Assembly (NCBI RefSeq): GCF_009857475.1
Contig: NZ_WWCJ01000010.1
Location: 186,001-250,000, forward strand
Direction: 5' to 3'
Length of the DNA stretch: 64,000 bases
From: Pseudoduganella guangdongensis
Lineage (GTDB): Bacteria; Pseudomonadota; Gammaproteobacteria; Burkholderiales; Burkholderiaceae_D
Below are positions 36,307 to 46,404 of the stretch, piece by piece; position 1 is the first letter of the stretch, and each line of letters opens with the position of its first letter. A program made the translations under genes and the position numbers. The notes under the pieces were generated by a model. That model was not told the DNA's origin and ran no database searches. It worked only from the letters and a program-made list of their open reading frames with translations.

Positions 36307-36756
36307 CTAAGTTTTTGGATTGACCTGCAACCAGAAGGTCACCGGCCCATCATTGGTCAGCGACACCTTCATATCCGCCCCGAAGACCCCGGTGCCAACG
36401 ACCGGATGCTTCGAACGCGCCTGCGCCACAAAGTACTCAAACAAGCGCTTGCCATCGGCCGGCGCGGCAGCCGGACTGAACGACGGCCGCGTGCCGGAAT
36501 TGGTATCCGCAGCCAAGGTGAACTGGGGCACCAGCAACAAACCGCCCGCCACATCCGTCACGGACTTGTTCATTTTGCCAGCATCATCGGAAAACACGCG
36601 ATACGATAAGAGCTTGGCCAGCAGCTGGTCCGCCTCCTTCTCCGTATCGCCCTTCTCCGCGCAGACCAGCACCATCAGCCCGCCATCGATCGCGCCGGTC
36701 GTTGCGCCATCCACAACGACCTGGGCCGACGTCACCCGCTGCAGCAGCCCGATCAT
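36307..36756 (-). CDS. dtd: D-aminoacyl-tRNA deacylase
   Basis: 149 residues. Removes D-amino acids (first described for D-tyrosine) from mischarged tRNA. Family signatures: [15 protein letters not shown] at the start, [18 protein letters not shown] (the SQ-x-T-type active-site loop, with PQFT here) in the middle, and the C-terminal NDGPVTFWL loop with the Gly-Pro motif. The ATG overlaps the tyrS stop (ATGA), which couples tyrosine charging with its D-amino-acid proofreading. Confidence 0.95.
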   Translation of the reverse strand: MIGLLQRVTSAQVVVDGATTGAIDGGLMVLVCAEKGDTEKEADQLLAKLLSYRVFSDDAGKMNKSVTDVAGGLLLVPQFTLAADTNSGTRPSFSPAAAPADGKRLFEYFVAQARSKHPVVGTGVFGADMKVSLTNDGPVTFWLQVNPKT

Positions 36757-37985
36757 GCCGACAGGGTCACTTTCGCGAACTTGCGCTTGCCCACTTGCAT
36801 CACAAAGGTACCGGCTTCAACTTTCAGGCCCTTGTCCGAGATCACAGTGCCATCGATCCGCACGCCGCCCTGGTCGATCATGCGCAGCGCCTCCGACGTC
36901 GACGCGCACAGGTTGGCCTGCTTCAGCAGCTGCCCGATACCGACCGGCGCGCCAGACAGCGCCACTTCCGGCACATCATCCGGAATGCCGCCCTTGGAAC
37001 GGTTGACGAAGTCGGCCAGCGCATCCTCGGCCGCCTGGCGCGAGTGGAAGCGCTCCACGATTTCCTGCGCCAGCGCCACCTTGGCATCGCGCGGGTTGGC
37101 GCCGCCAGCGATCGCCTGCTTCAGGCCCGCGATGTGCTCGACCGACTGCCACGACAGCAGCTCGTAGTAGCGCCACATCATCACGTCCGAAATCGACATC
37201 ACCTTGGCGAACATGGTGTTGGCCGGCTCGGTGATGCCAATATAGTTGTTCTTCGACTTGGACATCTTCTCCACGCCGTCCAGGCCCTCCAGCAGCGGCA
37301 TGGTCAGGATGCACTGCTGCTCCTGGCCGTAATCCTTTTGCAACTCGCGGCCCACCAGCAGGTTGAACTTCTGGTCGGTGCCGCCCAGCTCCAGGTCGGC
37401 CTTCAGCGCCACCGAATCGTAGCCCTGCATCAGCGGGTACAGGAACTCATGCACGGAAATCGGGGTGCCGTTCTTGAAGCGCTTGGAAAAATCGTCACGT
37501 TCCATCATGCGCGCCACGGTGTAGCGCGAGGACAGCTGGATCATGCCGCGCGCGCCCAGCGGATCGCACCACTCCGAGTTGTAACGAATTTCGGTCTTGG
37601 CCGCATCCAGCACCAGCGAGGCTTGCTTGAAGTAAGTCTGCGCGTTGAGTTCAATCTGCTCGCGGGTCAGCGGCGGACGGGTCACATTGCGGCCGGACGG
37701 GTCGCCAATCATGGAGGTGAAATCGCCGATCAGGAAGATCACCTGGTGGCCCAGGTTCTGCAACTGGCGCATCTTGTTCAGCACCACGGTGTGACCCAGG
37801 TGCAAGTCCGGCGCCGTTGGATCCAGGCCCAGCTTGATGCGCAGCGGCACGCCGGTCTTTTCCGAGCGCGCCAGTTTTTGAGCGAATTCGCTTTCGATGA
37901 TGAGCTCGTCCACACCGCGTTTGGTGATGGCGAGGGCTTCCTGGACGCTGTCGCTCAGCGGCAGGATTTTGTTATCTGTATTCAT
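36753..37985 (-). CDS. tyrS: Tyrosine--tRNA ligase
   Basis: 410 residues. HIGH-type motif HLGHTV, preceded by [16 protein letters not shown] motif at KMSKSKNNY; and a C-terminal S4 RNA-binding domain ([20 protein letters not shown]). It heads a four-gene minus-strand operon with dtd, the PEBP gene and the phosphatase gene. Divergent from the M23 endopeptidase gene; the gap of 156 bases holds that gene's promoter. Confidence 0.97.
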   Translation of the reverse strand: MNTDNKILPLSDSVQEALAITKRGVDELIIESEFAQKLARSEKTGVPLRIKLGLDPTAPDLHLGHTVVLNKMRQLQNLGHQVIFLIGDFTSMIGDPSGRNVTRPPLTREQIELNAQTYFKQASLVLDAAKTEIRYNSEWCDPLGARGMIQLSSRYTVARMMERDDFSKRFKNGTPISVHEFLYPLMQGYDSVALKADLELGGTDQKFNLLVGRELQKDYGQEQQCILTMPLLEGLDGVEKMSKSKNNYIGITEPANTMFAKVMSISDVMMWRYYELLSWQSVEHIAGLKQAIAGGANPRDAKVALAQEIVERFHSRQAAEDALADFVNRSKGGIPDDVPEVALSGAPVGIGQLLKQANLCASTSEALRMIDQGGVRIDGTVISDKGLKVEAGTFVMQVGKRKFAKVTLSA

Positions 37986-38009
37986 GTTTAGCGCGATTCT
38001 CTCAAATTG

Positions 38010-38037
38010 TTGGCACGGCTCAGGACTTTGCTATAAT
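38010..38037 (+). promoter_or_regulatory. Sigma-70 promoter of the M23 endopeptidase gene
   Basis: TTGGCA at 38010-38015, 16 bases, TATAAT at 38032-38037. It leaves a leader of about 100 bases before the ATG at 38142, in which I see no structured element. Confidence 0.7.
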
Positions 38038-38141
38038 GCCCGATCCCATCAATCTTGCCCGATGAAATCGAATTAAATCAACAACTTAGAACAAAATACC
38101 AAGAATCCTAAAAGTTCAAGCGGCAAATTTTAACTGATTGC

Positions 38142-39521
38142 ATGAACCCTATAAACAAGTTCACAAGCTCACGCTTGTACAATCTGCTAGGTTCGACGCG
38201 AAAAGCCCGGATCATCAGCGCATCGGCACTCTTCCTCGCCGTATGCGCTTTTGGTGCAGCTGGCGTGGCACCGCTCGCCCCCGACGCGAGCGACTTGCCC
38301 GTCACCACGATTGCCCAGGCGATCCAGCTCCCCGACCTTTCCACGCAGATCAACGCCCTGCAGCAGCAGGAAGCCAGCCAGAAATACGTCCACGAAGAAA
38401 AGATTCGCGCCGGCGACACCCTCGCCACGCTGCTGAACCGTCTGGGCGTGGAAGATGACGCTGCTGAAGAATTCATCAAGAAAGACAAGACCGCGCGCGC
38501 CATTATGCAGCTGCGCAGCGGCAAGCGCGTGCAGGCGCAGACCGACGAAAACGGCAACCTGCTGTGGCTGAAAGCCACCGTTGTGGACGGCAAAGACAAC
38601 CCCGTCAAGAATATTCTGGTCACCCGCACGGGTGACGCCTTCACGGCCGAAGAAGTGGCCGCGAAACTGGAGCGCCGCGTCGAGATGCGCGCCCGCGAAA
38701 TCACCACCACCTTGTACGCCGCGACCGACTCCAGCTCGGACGGCAGCAGCCTGCCCGACTCGATTGTTGCCCAGATCATCGAGATGTTCTCGACCAACAT
38801 CGACTTCCGCTCCGACCTGAAGCGCGGCGACCGTTTCAACGTGGTGTACGAAACCTTCTGGCAGGACGGCGAGTTCGTGCGCGCCGGGCGCATCCTGGCG
38901 GGCGAGTTCACCAACAAGGGCACTACCTACCAGAGCGTCTGGTTCGAAGACCCGCAGACCAAATCGGGCGGCGGCTACTACAGCTTCGACGGCAAATCGC
39001 TGAAGAAAGCCTTCCTCAAATCGCCGCTCGAGTTCTCCCGTATTTCGTCCGGCTTCGGCATGCGCACGCACCCGATCGCCGGCAAGTGGAAGCAGCACAA
39101 AGGCACTGACTTCGCCGCCCCCACCGGCACCCCGATCCGCGCCGCCGGTGACGGCGTGATCGACTTCGCCGGCGTGCAAGGCGGCTACGGCAACGTCATC
39201 GTGATCAAGCACTGGGCCAACTACTCGACCGCCTACGCGCACATGAGCCGCTTCGGCACCGGCATGCGCAAGGGCGCCAAGGTCAGCCAGGGCGACATTA
39301 TCGGCTACGTCGGCTCCACCGGCTGGTCCACCGGCGCCCACCTGCACTACGAATTCCGCGTCGCCGGCGAAGCCAAAGACCCGAACAAGATGAACATCAC
39401 GGCCCAGGCCCCGCTGACGGCTGCTGAAATGGCCCGCTTCAAGACGCATGCCGGCGAGATGATCCACCGCTTCGCCCTGCTGCGCCCCAACAGCAGCATC
39501 AGCAACCTCGCCGCCAAGTAA
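38142..39521 (+). CDS. M23 family peptidoglycan DD-metalloendopeptidase
   Basis: 459 residues. An N-terminal membrane anchor (about 24-45) is followed by a LysM/OapA-like segment (IRAGDTLATLLNRLGV) and a C-terminal LytM domain: FGMRTHPIAGKWKQHKGTDF (zinc His and Asp), then GAHLHYEFRV (HxH). It should cut peptide crosslinks in the periplasm during growth or division. The order tyrS / M23 / anmK recurs in Burkholderiales. A terminator follows. Confidence 0.93.
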   Translation: MNPINKFTSSRLYNLLGSTRKARIISASALFLAVCAFGAAGVAPLAPDASDLPVTTIAQAIQLPDLSTQINALQQQEASQKYVHEEKIRAGDTLATLLNRLGVEDDAAEEFIKKDKTARAIMQLRSGKRVQAQTDENGNLLWLKATVVDGKDNPVKNILVTRTGDAFTAEEVAAKLERRVEMRAREITTTLYAATDSSSDGSSLPDSIVAQIIEMFSTNIDFRSDLKRGDRFNVVYETFWQDGEFVRAGRILAGEFTNKGTTYQSVWFEDPQTKSGGGYYSFDGKSLKKAFLKSPLEFSRISSGFGMRTHPIAGKWKQHKGTDFAAPTGTPIRAAGDGVIDFAGVQGGYGNVIVIKHWANYSTAYAHMSRFGTGMRKGAKVSQGDIIGYVGSTGWSTGAHLHYEFRVAGEAKDPNKMNITAQAPLTAAEMARFKTHAGEMIHRFALLRPNSSISNLAAK

Positions 39522-39537
39522 TTGGGCGAAAAGGAAC

Positions 39538-39565
39538 AAAAGGCGCGCATTTGGGCGCCTTTTTT
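39538..39565 (+). terminator. Intrinsic terminator after the M23 endopeptidase gene
   Basis: AGGCGC, an 8-base loop, GCGCCT, with A before and a run of six T after. It lies between the M23 gene and anmK, so anmK needs its own promoter or read-through. Confidence 0.75.
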
Positions 39566-39602
39566 CCATTTGACGCGCCTGCGTCCACACTACAATACGA
39601 GC

Positions 39603-40694
39603 ATGAGCTTATATATCGGATTGATGTCAGGCACTAGCCTGGATGGCGTGGATGGCGTTCTGGTCGACTTCTGGGCCGGTGCGGCGCGCACCATGTCGGC
39701 CGCCTACGTCGAATTCCCGCAAGCGCTGCGCGACGAGCTGATGGCGCTGCAAGCCCCTTCCCCCAACGAGATCGAACGCGAGGCGGTGGCCGCCAACCAG
39801 CTGGCGGAAATCTATGCCGGCTGCGTGGCGCAATTGCTGGCCAAGTCCGATATGAAATCAGCCGATGTGCGCGCAGTTGGCGTGCATGGCCAAACCATCC
39901 GCCACCGCCCGGAACTGGGCTTCACCCGCCAGACCAACAACCCGGCCCTGCTGGCCGAACTCTGCGGCATCGACGTGATCGCCGACTTCCGCTCGCGCGA
40001 CGTGGCGGCCGGCGGCCAGGGTGCGCCCCTGGTGCCCGCCGCCCACATGGCCCTGTTCGGCAAAGAAGGGAAGACCCGCGTGCTGGCCAATATCGGCGGC
40101 ATCGCCAACATCTCGCTATTGCACAAGGATGGCAGCGTCGGCGGCTACGACACCGGGCCCGGCAACGTGCTGATGAACGCGTGGATCACCCGCCACAAGG
40201 GCGCGGAGTACGACGACAACGGCGCCTGGGCCGCCACCGGCCAGGAAGTGCCGGGCCTGCTGGCCGCGCTCCTGGCGGAGCCCTACTTCGCCCTGCCCGC
40301 GCCGAAAAGCACCGGCCGCGACCTGTTCCATGCCGACTGGCTGGACGCCCGCCTGGCGCCGTTCGCCAGCGCCCGCGCGGAAGACATCATGTTCACCCTC
40401 ACCCGCCTGACGGCCGTCAGCCTGGCGCGCGCAATCGCGCCGCACGGCTCGGATGCGGTCTATGTCTGCGGCGGAGGCGCCTACAACGCCACGCTGATGC
40501 GCGAGCTGCAGGCCGAGTTGGGCGAAGCGGTCAAGGTCCAGTCTACCGATGCGCTCGGCGTGCCGCCCAACCGGGTCGAAGCGCTGGCGTTCGCCTGGCT
40601 CGCCTACCGCTTCGGCGAACGCCAACCCGGCAACCTGCCATCCGTGACCGGCGCGCGCGGCGAACGCATCCTCGGCGCTCTCTACCCCCGTTAA
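39603..40694 (+). CDS. anmK: Anhydro-N-acetylmuramic acid kinase
   Basis: 363 residues. Opens anhydroMurNAc released in cell-wall turnover and phosphorylates it for recycling. The family start [18 protein letters not shown] holds the ATP-binding loop; further conserved blocks are [12 protein letters not shown] and the [10 protein letters not shown] adenosine site. Start at ATG 39603; the upstream in-frame extension crosses the terminator. It sits next to an M23 endopeptidase, so both act on peptidoglycan. Confidence 0.95.
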   Translation: MSLYIGLMSGTSLDGVDGVLVDFWAGAARTMSAAYVEFPQALRDELMALQAPSPNEIEREAVAANQLAEIYAGCVAQLLAKSDMKSADVRAVGVHGQTIRHRPELGFTRQTNNPALLAELCGIDVIADFRSRDVAAGGQGAPLVPAAHMALFGKEGKTRVLANIGGIANISLLHKDGSVGGYDTGPGNVLMNAWITRHKGAEYDDNGAWAATGQEVPGLLAALLAEPYFALPAPKSTGRDLFHADWLDARLAPFASARAEDIMFTLTRLTAVSLARAIAPHGSDAVYVCGGGAYNATLMRELQAELGEAVKVQSTDALGVPPNRVEALAFAWLAYRFGERQPGNLPSVTGARGERILGALYPR

Positions 40695-40699
40695 CGGCT

Positions 40700-40746
40700 G
40701 AGCCCGTGTCAACCCAGGGGTCTGACCCCAAGGTTGACACGGGCTC
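40700..40746. repeat. REP-like nested palindrome between anmK and erpA
   Basis: Outer arms GAGCCCGTGTCAACC / GGTTGACACGGGCTC (15 bases, perfect) enclose an inner palindrome GGGGTC-T-GACCCC. It lies between convergent genes and may also serve as their terminator. It shares its inner word with the elements at 3786 and 31894. Confidence 0.75.
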
Positions 40747-40762
40747 GGCTGTACCGTTTGGC

Positions 40763-41119
40763 TTAGACGGAGAAGGAGGAACCGCAGCCGCAGGTCGAGC
40801 TGGCGGTCGGGTTCTTGATCACGAATTGCGCGCCTTCGAGGTCGTCCTTGTAGTCGATCTCGGCGCCTACCAGGTATTGGTAGCTCATCGAGTCGATCAA
40901 CAGCTGGACGCCGTTCTTCACCATGGTGGTGTCGTCTTCGTTGACGATTTCGTCAAACGTGAAGCCGTATTGGAAGCCGGAGCAACCGCCGCCCTGCACG
41001 AATACGCGCAGCTTCAGGTCCGGATTGCCTTCTTCCTCAATCAGTTGCGCTACTTTCTCGGCCGCTGCGTCGGTGAAAACGATCGGTGTCGGAATTACGT
41101 CGTCGGCTACTGCATTCAT
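40763..41119 (-). CDS. erpA: Iron-sulfur cluster insertion protein ErpA
   Basis: 118 residues, A-type carrier. The three cluster cysteines are present: [11 protein letters not shown] and the C-terminal STCGCGSSF pair. It delivers Fe-S clusters to target enzymes. AGGAG lies ahead of the ATG. It stands alone between anmK (convergent) and the DUF6776 gene, in the common Burkholderiales order. Confidence 0.95.
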   Translation of the reverse strand: MNAVADDVIPTPIVFTDAAAEKVAQLIEEEGNPDLKLRVFVQGGGCSGFQYGFTFDEIVNEDDTTMVKNGVQLLIDSMSYQYLVGAEIDYKDDLEGAQFVIKNPTASSTCGCGSSFSV

Positions 41120-41192
41120 GTGTTACTCCTACTTAAAATCAGTTGTCCCATTATAGTCCATGCCGGAGGCGGCCGCTTCGCGTCATCCGCTT

Positions 41193-41858
41193 TTAACGTA
41201 GCGTCGTTGTTTGGCTGGCAACGACTTTTCCCTTTTCCGTCATACGGACCGCGACACTTACGGCTTTGGCGCCTTCGGGCAGCTCCAATGTGCCGTCCAC
41301 CCGCTGGTATTGTTCGATCGTCATGTCGTAGCGTTCGGCGCCCGCTTTCGGGTATTCCAGCACGCTTTGCTTGCCGTCCTGCTCGACCGTTACCGCCAGC
41401 TGCAGCCGGCCAGCCCAGGCGGCGGGGCCCTTCTTCTTTGCCCCATATTGGAGCAGTACGGTGTAATGCAATAGCCGGGAAGATGCCATGCGCGCTTGCA
41501 TGCCCCGGATGAGCAGGCCGCTGCCCGGTTTGGCGGCCGGCAGCACTTCTTCCAGCAGGGCCAGGTCAGCGTTGAGCTTGGCCAGCTCGGCGTCCGTCGC
41601 GCCCGGCGCCGACGGGGCCGCGATGGCGGGGCTGGCCTTCAGTTTTTCCGCCAGCGCGTCCCGCTCGGCGGTCACGCGTGCCAGTTCCAGCTCGGTGGCC
41701 GCCAGTTGCCGCGCAACGTTGGGGCCAACCTCGCCCTTGGAAGCGCCAATCACCCGCTGACCCAGGTCCACGCCCCACACCACCAGCACGCCGGCGGCGA
41801 CCAGCACGGCCGCCAGGCCCAGCACGCGCGCCAGCATGGGCGGGCGCGCCTGTTCCAT
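41193..41858 (-). CDS. Membrane-anchored coiled-coil protein (DUF6776 type)
   Basis: 221 residues. One membrane helix (about 13-32), a coiled coil (about 50-85, LAATELELARVTAERDAL), then a beta-rich domain ending in alternating strands (LPEGAKAVSVAVRMTEKGKV). I place it in DUF6776 by position and pattern, from memory. Start at ATG 41858; a TTG four codons earlier is less likely. It lies 12 bases from argC in the same direction. Function unknown, perhaps envelope-related. Confidence 0.65.
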   Translation of the reverse strand: MEQARPPMLARVLGLAAVLVAAGVLVVWGVDLGQRVIGASKGEVGPNVARQLAATELELARVTAERDALAEKLKASPAIAAPSAPGATDAELAKLNADLALLEEVLPAAKPGSGLLIRGMQARMASSRLLHYTVLLQYGAKKKGPAAWAGRLQLAVTVEQDGKQSVLEYPKAGAERYDMTIEQYQRVDGTLELPEGAKAVSVAVRMTEKGKVVASQTTTLR

Positions 41859-41870
41859 CCCGGTTTCCAA

Positions 41871-42908
41871 TTATGGCATCAAGGCGATGGTTTGCAGGCC
41901 CAGGCCTTCGTCCAGGCCGAACATCAGGTTCATGCACTGCACGGCCTGGCCGGATGCGCCTTTCACCAGATTGTCCTGTACCACCAGCACGATCAGGGTG
42001 TCGCCGTTGTCCGGGCGGTGCAGCGCCAGGCGCAGCATGTTGGCGCCGCGGGTGCTGCGGGTTTCCGGATGCGAACCCCACGGCATCACGTCGACGAACG
42101 GCTGGTCGGCGTAGGCGTCTTCGAACAGCTTTTGCAGCTCTTCGTTCGACACGTCCTTGGTCAGGCGCGCATACAGGGTCGAGTGCATGCCGCGAATCAT
42201 CGGGGTCAGGTGCGGGGTGAAGATCAGCTTGACCTTGTCGCTGGTGTAGCGCTGCAGCTGGGCCGCAGTTTCCGGGGTGTGGCGGTGGCCGCTCACGCCG
42301 TAGGCTTTGAAGTTGTCCGACGATTCGGAGAACAGGGTGCCGATTTCCGCCTTGCGGCCAGCGCCGGAGACGCCGGACTTGCAGTCGGCGATCAGGTGGC
42401 CGGCGTCGATCAGGCCGGCCTTCAGCAGCGGTACGAAGCCAAGCTGCATGGTGGTCGGGTAGCAGCCTGGGTTGGCGATCAGGTTCGCTTTCTTGATGTC
42501 TTCGCGGTTCAGCTCCGGCAGGCCGTACACGGCTTGCTCCAGCAGCTCGGGCGCGGTGTGGTCGATCTTGTAAGTTTTCTCGAACACGGCGCGGTCTTTG
42601 ATGCGGAAGTCGGCTGCCAGGTCGATCACTTTTACGCCCTTGGCCAGCAGCTCCGGTGCCTGGGCCATGGCGACGCCATGCGGGGTGGCAAAAAACACCA
42701 CGTCGCATTGGGTCAGGTCGACTTTGTCCGGGGAGGAGAAGGCGATATCCACGCGGCCGCGCAGGGAAGGATACATCTCAGCCACCGGCAGGCCGTCCTC
42801 CTTGCGCGAGGTGATCGCGGTCAGCTGGACTTCAGGGTGGGCGGCTAACAGTCGCAGCAGTTCCACACCTGTGTAACCAGTGCCGCCGACGATGCCTACT
42901 TTGATCAT
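41871..42908 (-). CDS. argC: N-acetyl-gamma-glutamyl-phosphate reductase
   Basis: 345 residues, third step of arginine synthesis. NADP-binding start [18 protein letters not shown], catalytic Cys149 in ANPGCYPT, and the C-terminal [17 protein letters not shown] segment. Full length, type 1. Upstream lies the peptide-export operon, with only 77 bases between, which probably separates argC from its ancestral neighbours rpsI and rplM. Confidence 0.97.
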   Translation of the reverse strand: MIKVGIVGGTGYTGVELLRLLAAHPEVQLTAITSRKEDGLPVAEMYPSLRGRVDIAFSSPDKVDLTQCDVVFFATPHGVAMAQAPELLAKGVKVIDLAADFRIKDRAVFEKTYKIDHTAPELLEQAVYGLPELNREDIKKANLIANPGCYPTTMQLGFVPLLKAGLIDAGHLIADCKSGVSGAGRKAEIGTLFSESSDNFKAYGVSGHRHTPETAAQLQRYTSDKVKLIFTPHLTPMIRGMHSTLYARLTKDVSNEELQKLFEDAYADQPFVDVMPWGSHPETRSTRGANMLRLALHRPDNGDTLIVLVVQDNLVKGASGQAVQCMNLMFGLDEGLGLQTIALMP

Positions 42909-42985
42909 GTTCTCTTCCTTGCGAGGTAAATGTAAATGAGGGGGTCATTTTATCAAAACCGGCAAGGAAGGTTGGGCAGGCCCCA

Positions 42986-45142
42986 TCAGGCGCGCAAGGC
43001 CTCCCCTTGTTCCTGCAGGAAATCGCGCACCAGCGCGCCCTGTGCCAGTTCGATCACGCGCTCGGCGGAGGCGATCGTCTCCTGCCGGTGCGCCACGATC
43101 ACGCGCGTGATCGCCAGGTGGTGGATCGCGTCGTTGACGCGCCGTTCATTGCCGGTGTCGAGGTGGCTGGTGGCTTCGTCCAGGAACAGGATGCGCGGGC
43201 GTTTGTAGAGGGCGCGCGCCAGCACCATGCGCTGCTTCTGCCCGCCGGACAGGCTGGAGCCCATCTCGCCAATCAGGGTTTGGAAACCCATCGGCATGGC
43301 GCGGATATCGGCGCCGATGGCGGCGGAATCGGCGCATTGTTCGAGCCAGGCCATGTCGATCTGCTGGTCGAAGAAGCACAGGTTGTCGGCGATGGTGCCG
43401 GCGAACAGCTGGTCGTCCTGCATCACGGCGCCCAGCATGGCGCGGTAGCGGCGCGCGCCCAGCTGGGCCAGGGGAAGGCCGCCTACCAGGATCTCGCCCT
43501 CGGTCGGTTCGAGAATCCCGATCAGCAGCTTGAGCAAGGTGGTCTTGCCGCAGCCGGACGGGCCGACAATGGCCACCGACTGGCCGGTGTGGATCACCAG
43601 GTCCAGCCCGCGCAGCACCCACGGGTCGGCGTCGGAATAGCGGAACGAGACGCCGCGCAGCTCGATATCGAAGCGCTCGGGCAGCGCTGGCGCAGCGTGC
43701 TGCTCGTCGCCCTCCTCCCCCTTTTCGCGCTCGGTGAGCACGATGTCGGCCAGGCGCTCGCCTTGCAGCGACAGCATGCGCAAGTCCTGCAGCTTGTCCA
43801 CCAGGGCATAGGCGCGGCCGGTAAAAATGCCTTTGTAAGCCAGGAAGGCGTACAGCATGCCGAGCGAGAAGCTGTCGCCCATAACCAGCCGCGCGCCGAG
43901 CCAGACCACGGCCACGTTTTCCACCCCGGTCAGCAGCGCGTTGCCGGTCTTGAAGTAGAGCGCCAGCTTGTCGCAACGGATATTGCGGTTGGCGGCCGCC
44001 ACCTGGGCGTTGAGCCAGCGTGCATGGCGCACGCGTTCATGGTTGAACAGCTTGATGGCCTGGATGCCGCGCACCGATTCGTAGAACAGGGTCTGTTCGC
44101 GCGCCTTGAAATTAAGCTGCTCTTCGTTGGCGCGGCGCAGCGCCAGGTACAGGGCGGCGCGCAAGCCGATGTAGACCGCCAGCGCCAACGCCACCACGCC
44201 GGTCAGCATGGGGCTGTAGAGCAGCAGGATGGCCAGCGCGGCCAGCGCCATGATGCCGTCCAGGATGGTCTCGATGAAGCTGCGCGACAGCGTCTGCTGG
44301 ATCATGTTGACGGAGCCGAAGCGCGACACAATGTCGCCCATCGAGCGCTTCTCGAAGAACCAGAGCGGCAAGTGCAGCAAATGGGTGAAGACGTTGGCGA
44401 TCCACTGCAGCCCGACATGGGTGCTGATGTACATGACGACCCAGGAGCGGAACGCGCCGACCGCCACCTGCACCAGCATCAGCATGCCGAAGCCGAGCGC
44501 GAACACGGTCAGCATGTCGTTGTCGGCGGAGGCGATGGGCCCGTCCACCACCAGCTGCATGAAGAGCGGGGCCAGCAAGGCGAAGGCTTCCAGCGCCAGC
44601 GCCAGGGCGAAGGTCTGCACCAGGGCGCCTTGCAGGCCGCGCACCTGGCGCACCAGCTGGCCGATGCGCACGCGCGGGCGCTCGGCGCGCGCTTCAAAGC
44701 CTTCCGTCGGCGTCAGCTCCAGCGCGACGCCGGTGAAGGCCGTATCCACCTGCGCGGCGCCGACAGTGACATCGCCGATCGCCGGGTCGTGGATGCGGAT
44801 GGAGCGCAGCTTGCCACGAGCGTCGAGCCGCACTTTTTTCAGGACCACGAAGTGGTTCATGTTCCAGTGCAGCACGCACGGCATGGCCAGGTGCTGCAAC
44901 TCTTCCAGCTCAATGCGCACCGGACGGGCACGCAGCTTGAGCGCGCCGGCGATATCGACCAGCGTTTTGAGCGAGGCACCGCGCATGCTGAGGGAGAAGC
45001 GCTGGCGCATGCCGAGCAGGTCGATCTCATGGCCATGGTAGCTGGCCACCATGGCCACGCTGGCCAGGCCGCATTCGGCCGCCTCGCCCTGCATGATCAG
45101 GGGCAGCCGCTGGCGGCGGCCAAAGTTCAGGCCAAAGTTCAT
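42986..45142 (-). CDS. C39-peptidase-containing ABC exporter (bacteriocin/RiPP type)
   Basis: 718 residues in the order C39 peptidase, membrane domain, ATPase. Catalytic residues of the double-glycine leader peptidase are all present: Cys24 (EAAECGLASV), His97 (NMNHFVV) and Asp119 (IHDPA). Six helices lie at about 165-420, the Walker A GPSGCGKTTLL near 525, the signature SLSGGQKQR and Walker B ILFLDEA. It resembles CvaB of colicin V export. It removes a leader after a GG-type site and exports the core peptide. Its ATG overlaps the HlyD stop (ATGA). Last gene of the operon. No precursor gene is seen next to it. Confidence 0.93.
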   Translation of the reverse strand: MNFGLNFGRRQRLPLIMQGEAAECGLASVAMVASYHGHEIDLLGMRQRFSLSMRGASLKTLVDIAGALKLRARPVRIELEELQHLAMPCVLHWNMNHFVVLKKVRLDARGKLRSIRIHDPAIGDVTVGAAQVDTAFTGVALELTPTEGFEARAERPRVRIGQLVRQVRGLQGALVQTFALALALEAFALLAPLFMQLVVDGPIASADNDMLTVFALGFGMLMLVQVAVGAFRSWVVMYISTHVGLQWIANVFTHLLHLPLWFFEKRSMGDIVSRFGSVNMIQQTLSRSFIETILDGIMALAALAILLLYSPMLTGVVALALAVYIGLRAALYLALRRANEEQLNFKAREQTLFYESVRGIQAIKLFNHERVRHARWLNAQVAAANRNIRCDKLALYFKTGNALLTGVENVAVVWLGARLVMGDSFSLGMLYAFLAYKGIFTGRAYALVDKLQDLRMLSLQGERLADIVLTEREKGEEGDEQHAAPALPERFDIELRGVSFRYSDADPWVLRGLDLVIHTGQSVAIVGPSGCGKTTLLKLLIGILEPTEGEILVGGLPLAQLGARRYRAMLGAVMQDDQLFAGTIADNLCFFDQQIDMAWLEQCADSAAIGADIRAMPMGFQTLIGEMGSSLSGGQKQRMVLARALYKRPRILFLDEATSHLDTGNERRVNDAIHHLAITRVIVAHRQETIASAERVIELAQGALVRDFLQEQGEALRA

Positions 45143-46404
45143 AGCGTCTCCTGCAAGCGGTACAGCGGCGCGAAGATCCATTCGGCCAGGGTGCGGCGCT
45201 CCTGCGGGAAGCGCACGTCCACCGCCATGCCGGCGCGCAGCTTGTGCAGGGTGCCGTCAACGCGGATGGACTGCGCCGGCAGCCCGACCCGCACGCGGTA
45301 GCGCGCTTCGCCGGCAGCGTCGGGCGCGTCCGCCTGCTCCTGCTTGCTGAGGGTGGCGTTGGGCACTTCCAGGACGCGCCCTTCGAATTTGGCATAGCCT
45401 TCATTGGGGTAGGCGGCCAGGCGGATCGCCACCGGATCGCCTTCGCGGATAAAGCCGATGGCGTGGGTCGGCACGAAAATCTGGGCTTCCAGCTGCGAGC
45501 CCGCCGGCACAATGGTGAGCAGGGTCTGGCCGTCGATGCGCTGGCCCGGCTCGGCCAGCACGGCGGTCACCTGCCCTGCTTGCGGCGCGGTCACCAGCAC
45601 GCGGCCGCGCGTCTGCTGCGCCACGCGGTCCTGCTCAATGTCGAGAATCTGGCGCTGGTAGCCGGAACGCGCCAGCGCCAGCTTGCCGGCGGCGGTATCG
45701 ACGGCGGCCTGCGCCTCGGCCAGTTCGCGCACCAGGCCAAGCCGGTTGCGCTGCATATCGTGCAGGCGGCTTTGCTGCTCCAGCAGCTCGTCGCGTTTCA
45801 GCTGCAAGGCCAGCGGCGACAAAAAACCCTGGGCTTGCGCTTGCTCGTGCCGCTCGTATTGCACCTGCTTGGAGGCGAGGCGCTCGGCCTGCACCGCAAG
45901 CGACTGGTCGAGCTGCGCGATCTCGCCCTGCATGGAGGCGACGCGCGCGCGCGCTTGCGCATTCTCGCGCGCTGCCACCTGGCTGGCTTGCTCGGCATCG
46001 GACTGCACCAGCGATTGGCGCGACTGCAGGTTGCCCAAGGTTTCTGCGGCGGCGCCGCGACTGCGGTTGTCCTCCTGCGCGAACATCACTTCCGACGACA
46101 CCACGTACAAGACCTGGCCCGCCGCCACCTGCTGCCCTTCACGCACGCGGCGTTCGACAATCACGCCCGGCTGCGGCGATTGCACTTTCAGCAAGCCGGC
46201 GTCGGGGGCCAGCAGGCCGGATGCGGCGACGCGCTTGGTGTACTGGGCGTGGAAAATGAAGACCATCAGGCAGGCGGCAAACGCCAGCATGCTCCATGCG
46301 ATCAGGCGCATCGACACCGGCTGCAGCAGCACCGCCTGACCCAGCCAGTCGTCATGCCGGGCCGCGCGCTGCGACGCGGGCCGGAACAGGGGGCGCCGGC
46401 TCAT
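45139..46404 (-). CDS. HlyD/CvaA-family periplasmic adaptor
   Basis: 421 residues. One membrane helix (about 30-48), then a lipoyl half-motif (LLKVQSPQPGVIVERRVREG), a long helical hairpin (about 115-265, rich in Glu, Gln and Ala), the second lipoyl half (VLVTAPQAGQVTAVLAEPGQ) and a beta-barrel region. It is the type I secretion adaptor that links the C39 ABC exporter to an outer-membrane TolC, which is not encoded here. Start set at ATG 46404, overlapping the ATP-grasp stop by ATGA. Confidence 0.92.
   Translation of the reverse strand: MSRRPLFRPASQRAARHDDWLGQAVLLQPVSMRLIAWSMLAFAACLMVFIFHAQYTKRVAASGLLAPDAGLLKVQSPQPGVIVERRVREGQQVAAGQVLYVVSSEVMFAQEDNRSRGAAAETLGNLQSRQSLVQSDAEQASQVAARENAQARARVASMQGEIAQLDQSLAVQAERLASKQVQYERHEQAQAQGFLSPLALQLKRDELLEQQSRLHDMQRNRLGLVRELAEAQAAVDTAAGKLALARSGYQRQILDIEQDRVAQQTRGRVLVTAPQAGQVTAVLAEPGQRIDGQTLLTIVPAGSQLEAQIFVPTHAIGFIREGDPVAIRLAAYPNEGYAKFEGRVLEVPNATLSKQEQADAPDAAGEARYRVRVGLPAQSIRVDGTLHKLRAGMAVDVRFPQERRTLAEWIFAPLYRLQETL

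Noticed and set aside
38038..38141. Leader of the M23 endopeptidase gene as a possible riboswitch
   Set aside because: No stable stem or conserved box is visible, and the stretch is AT-rich and unstructured.
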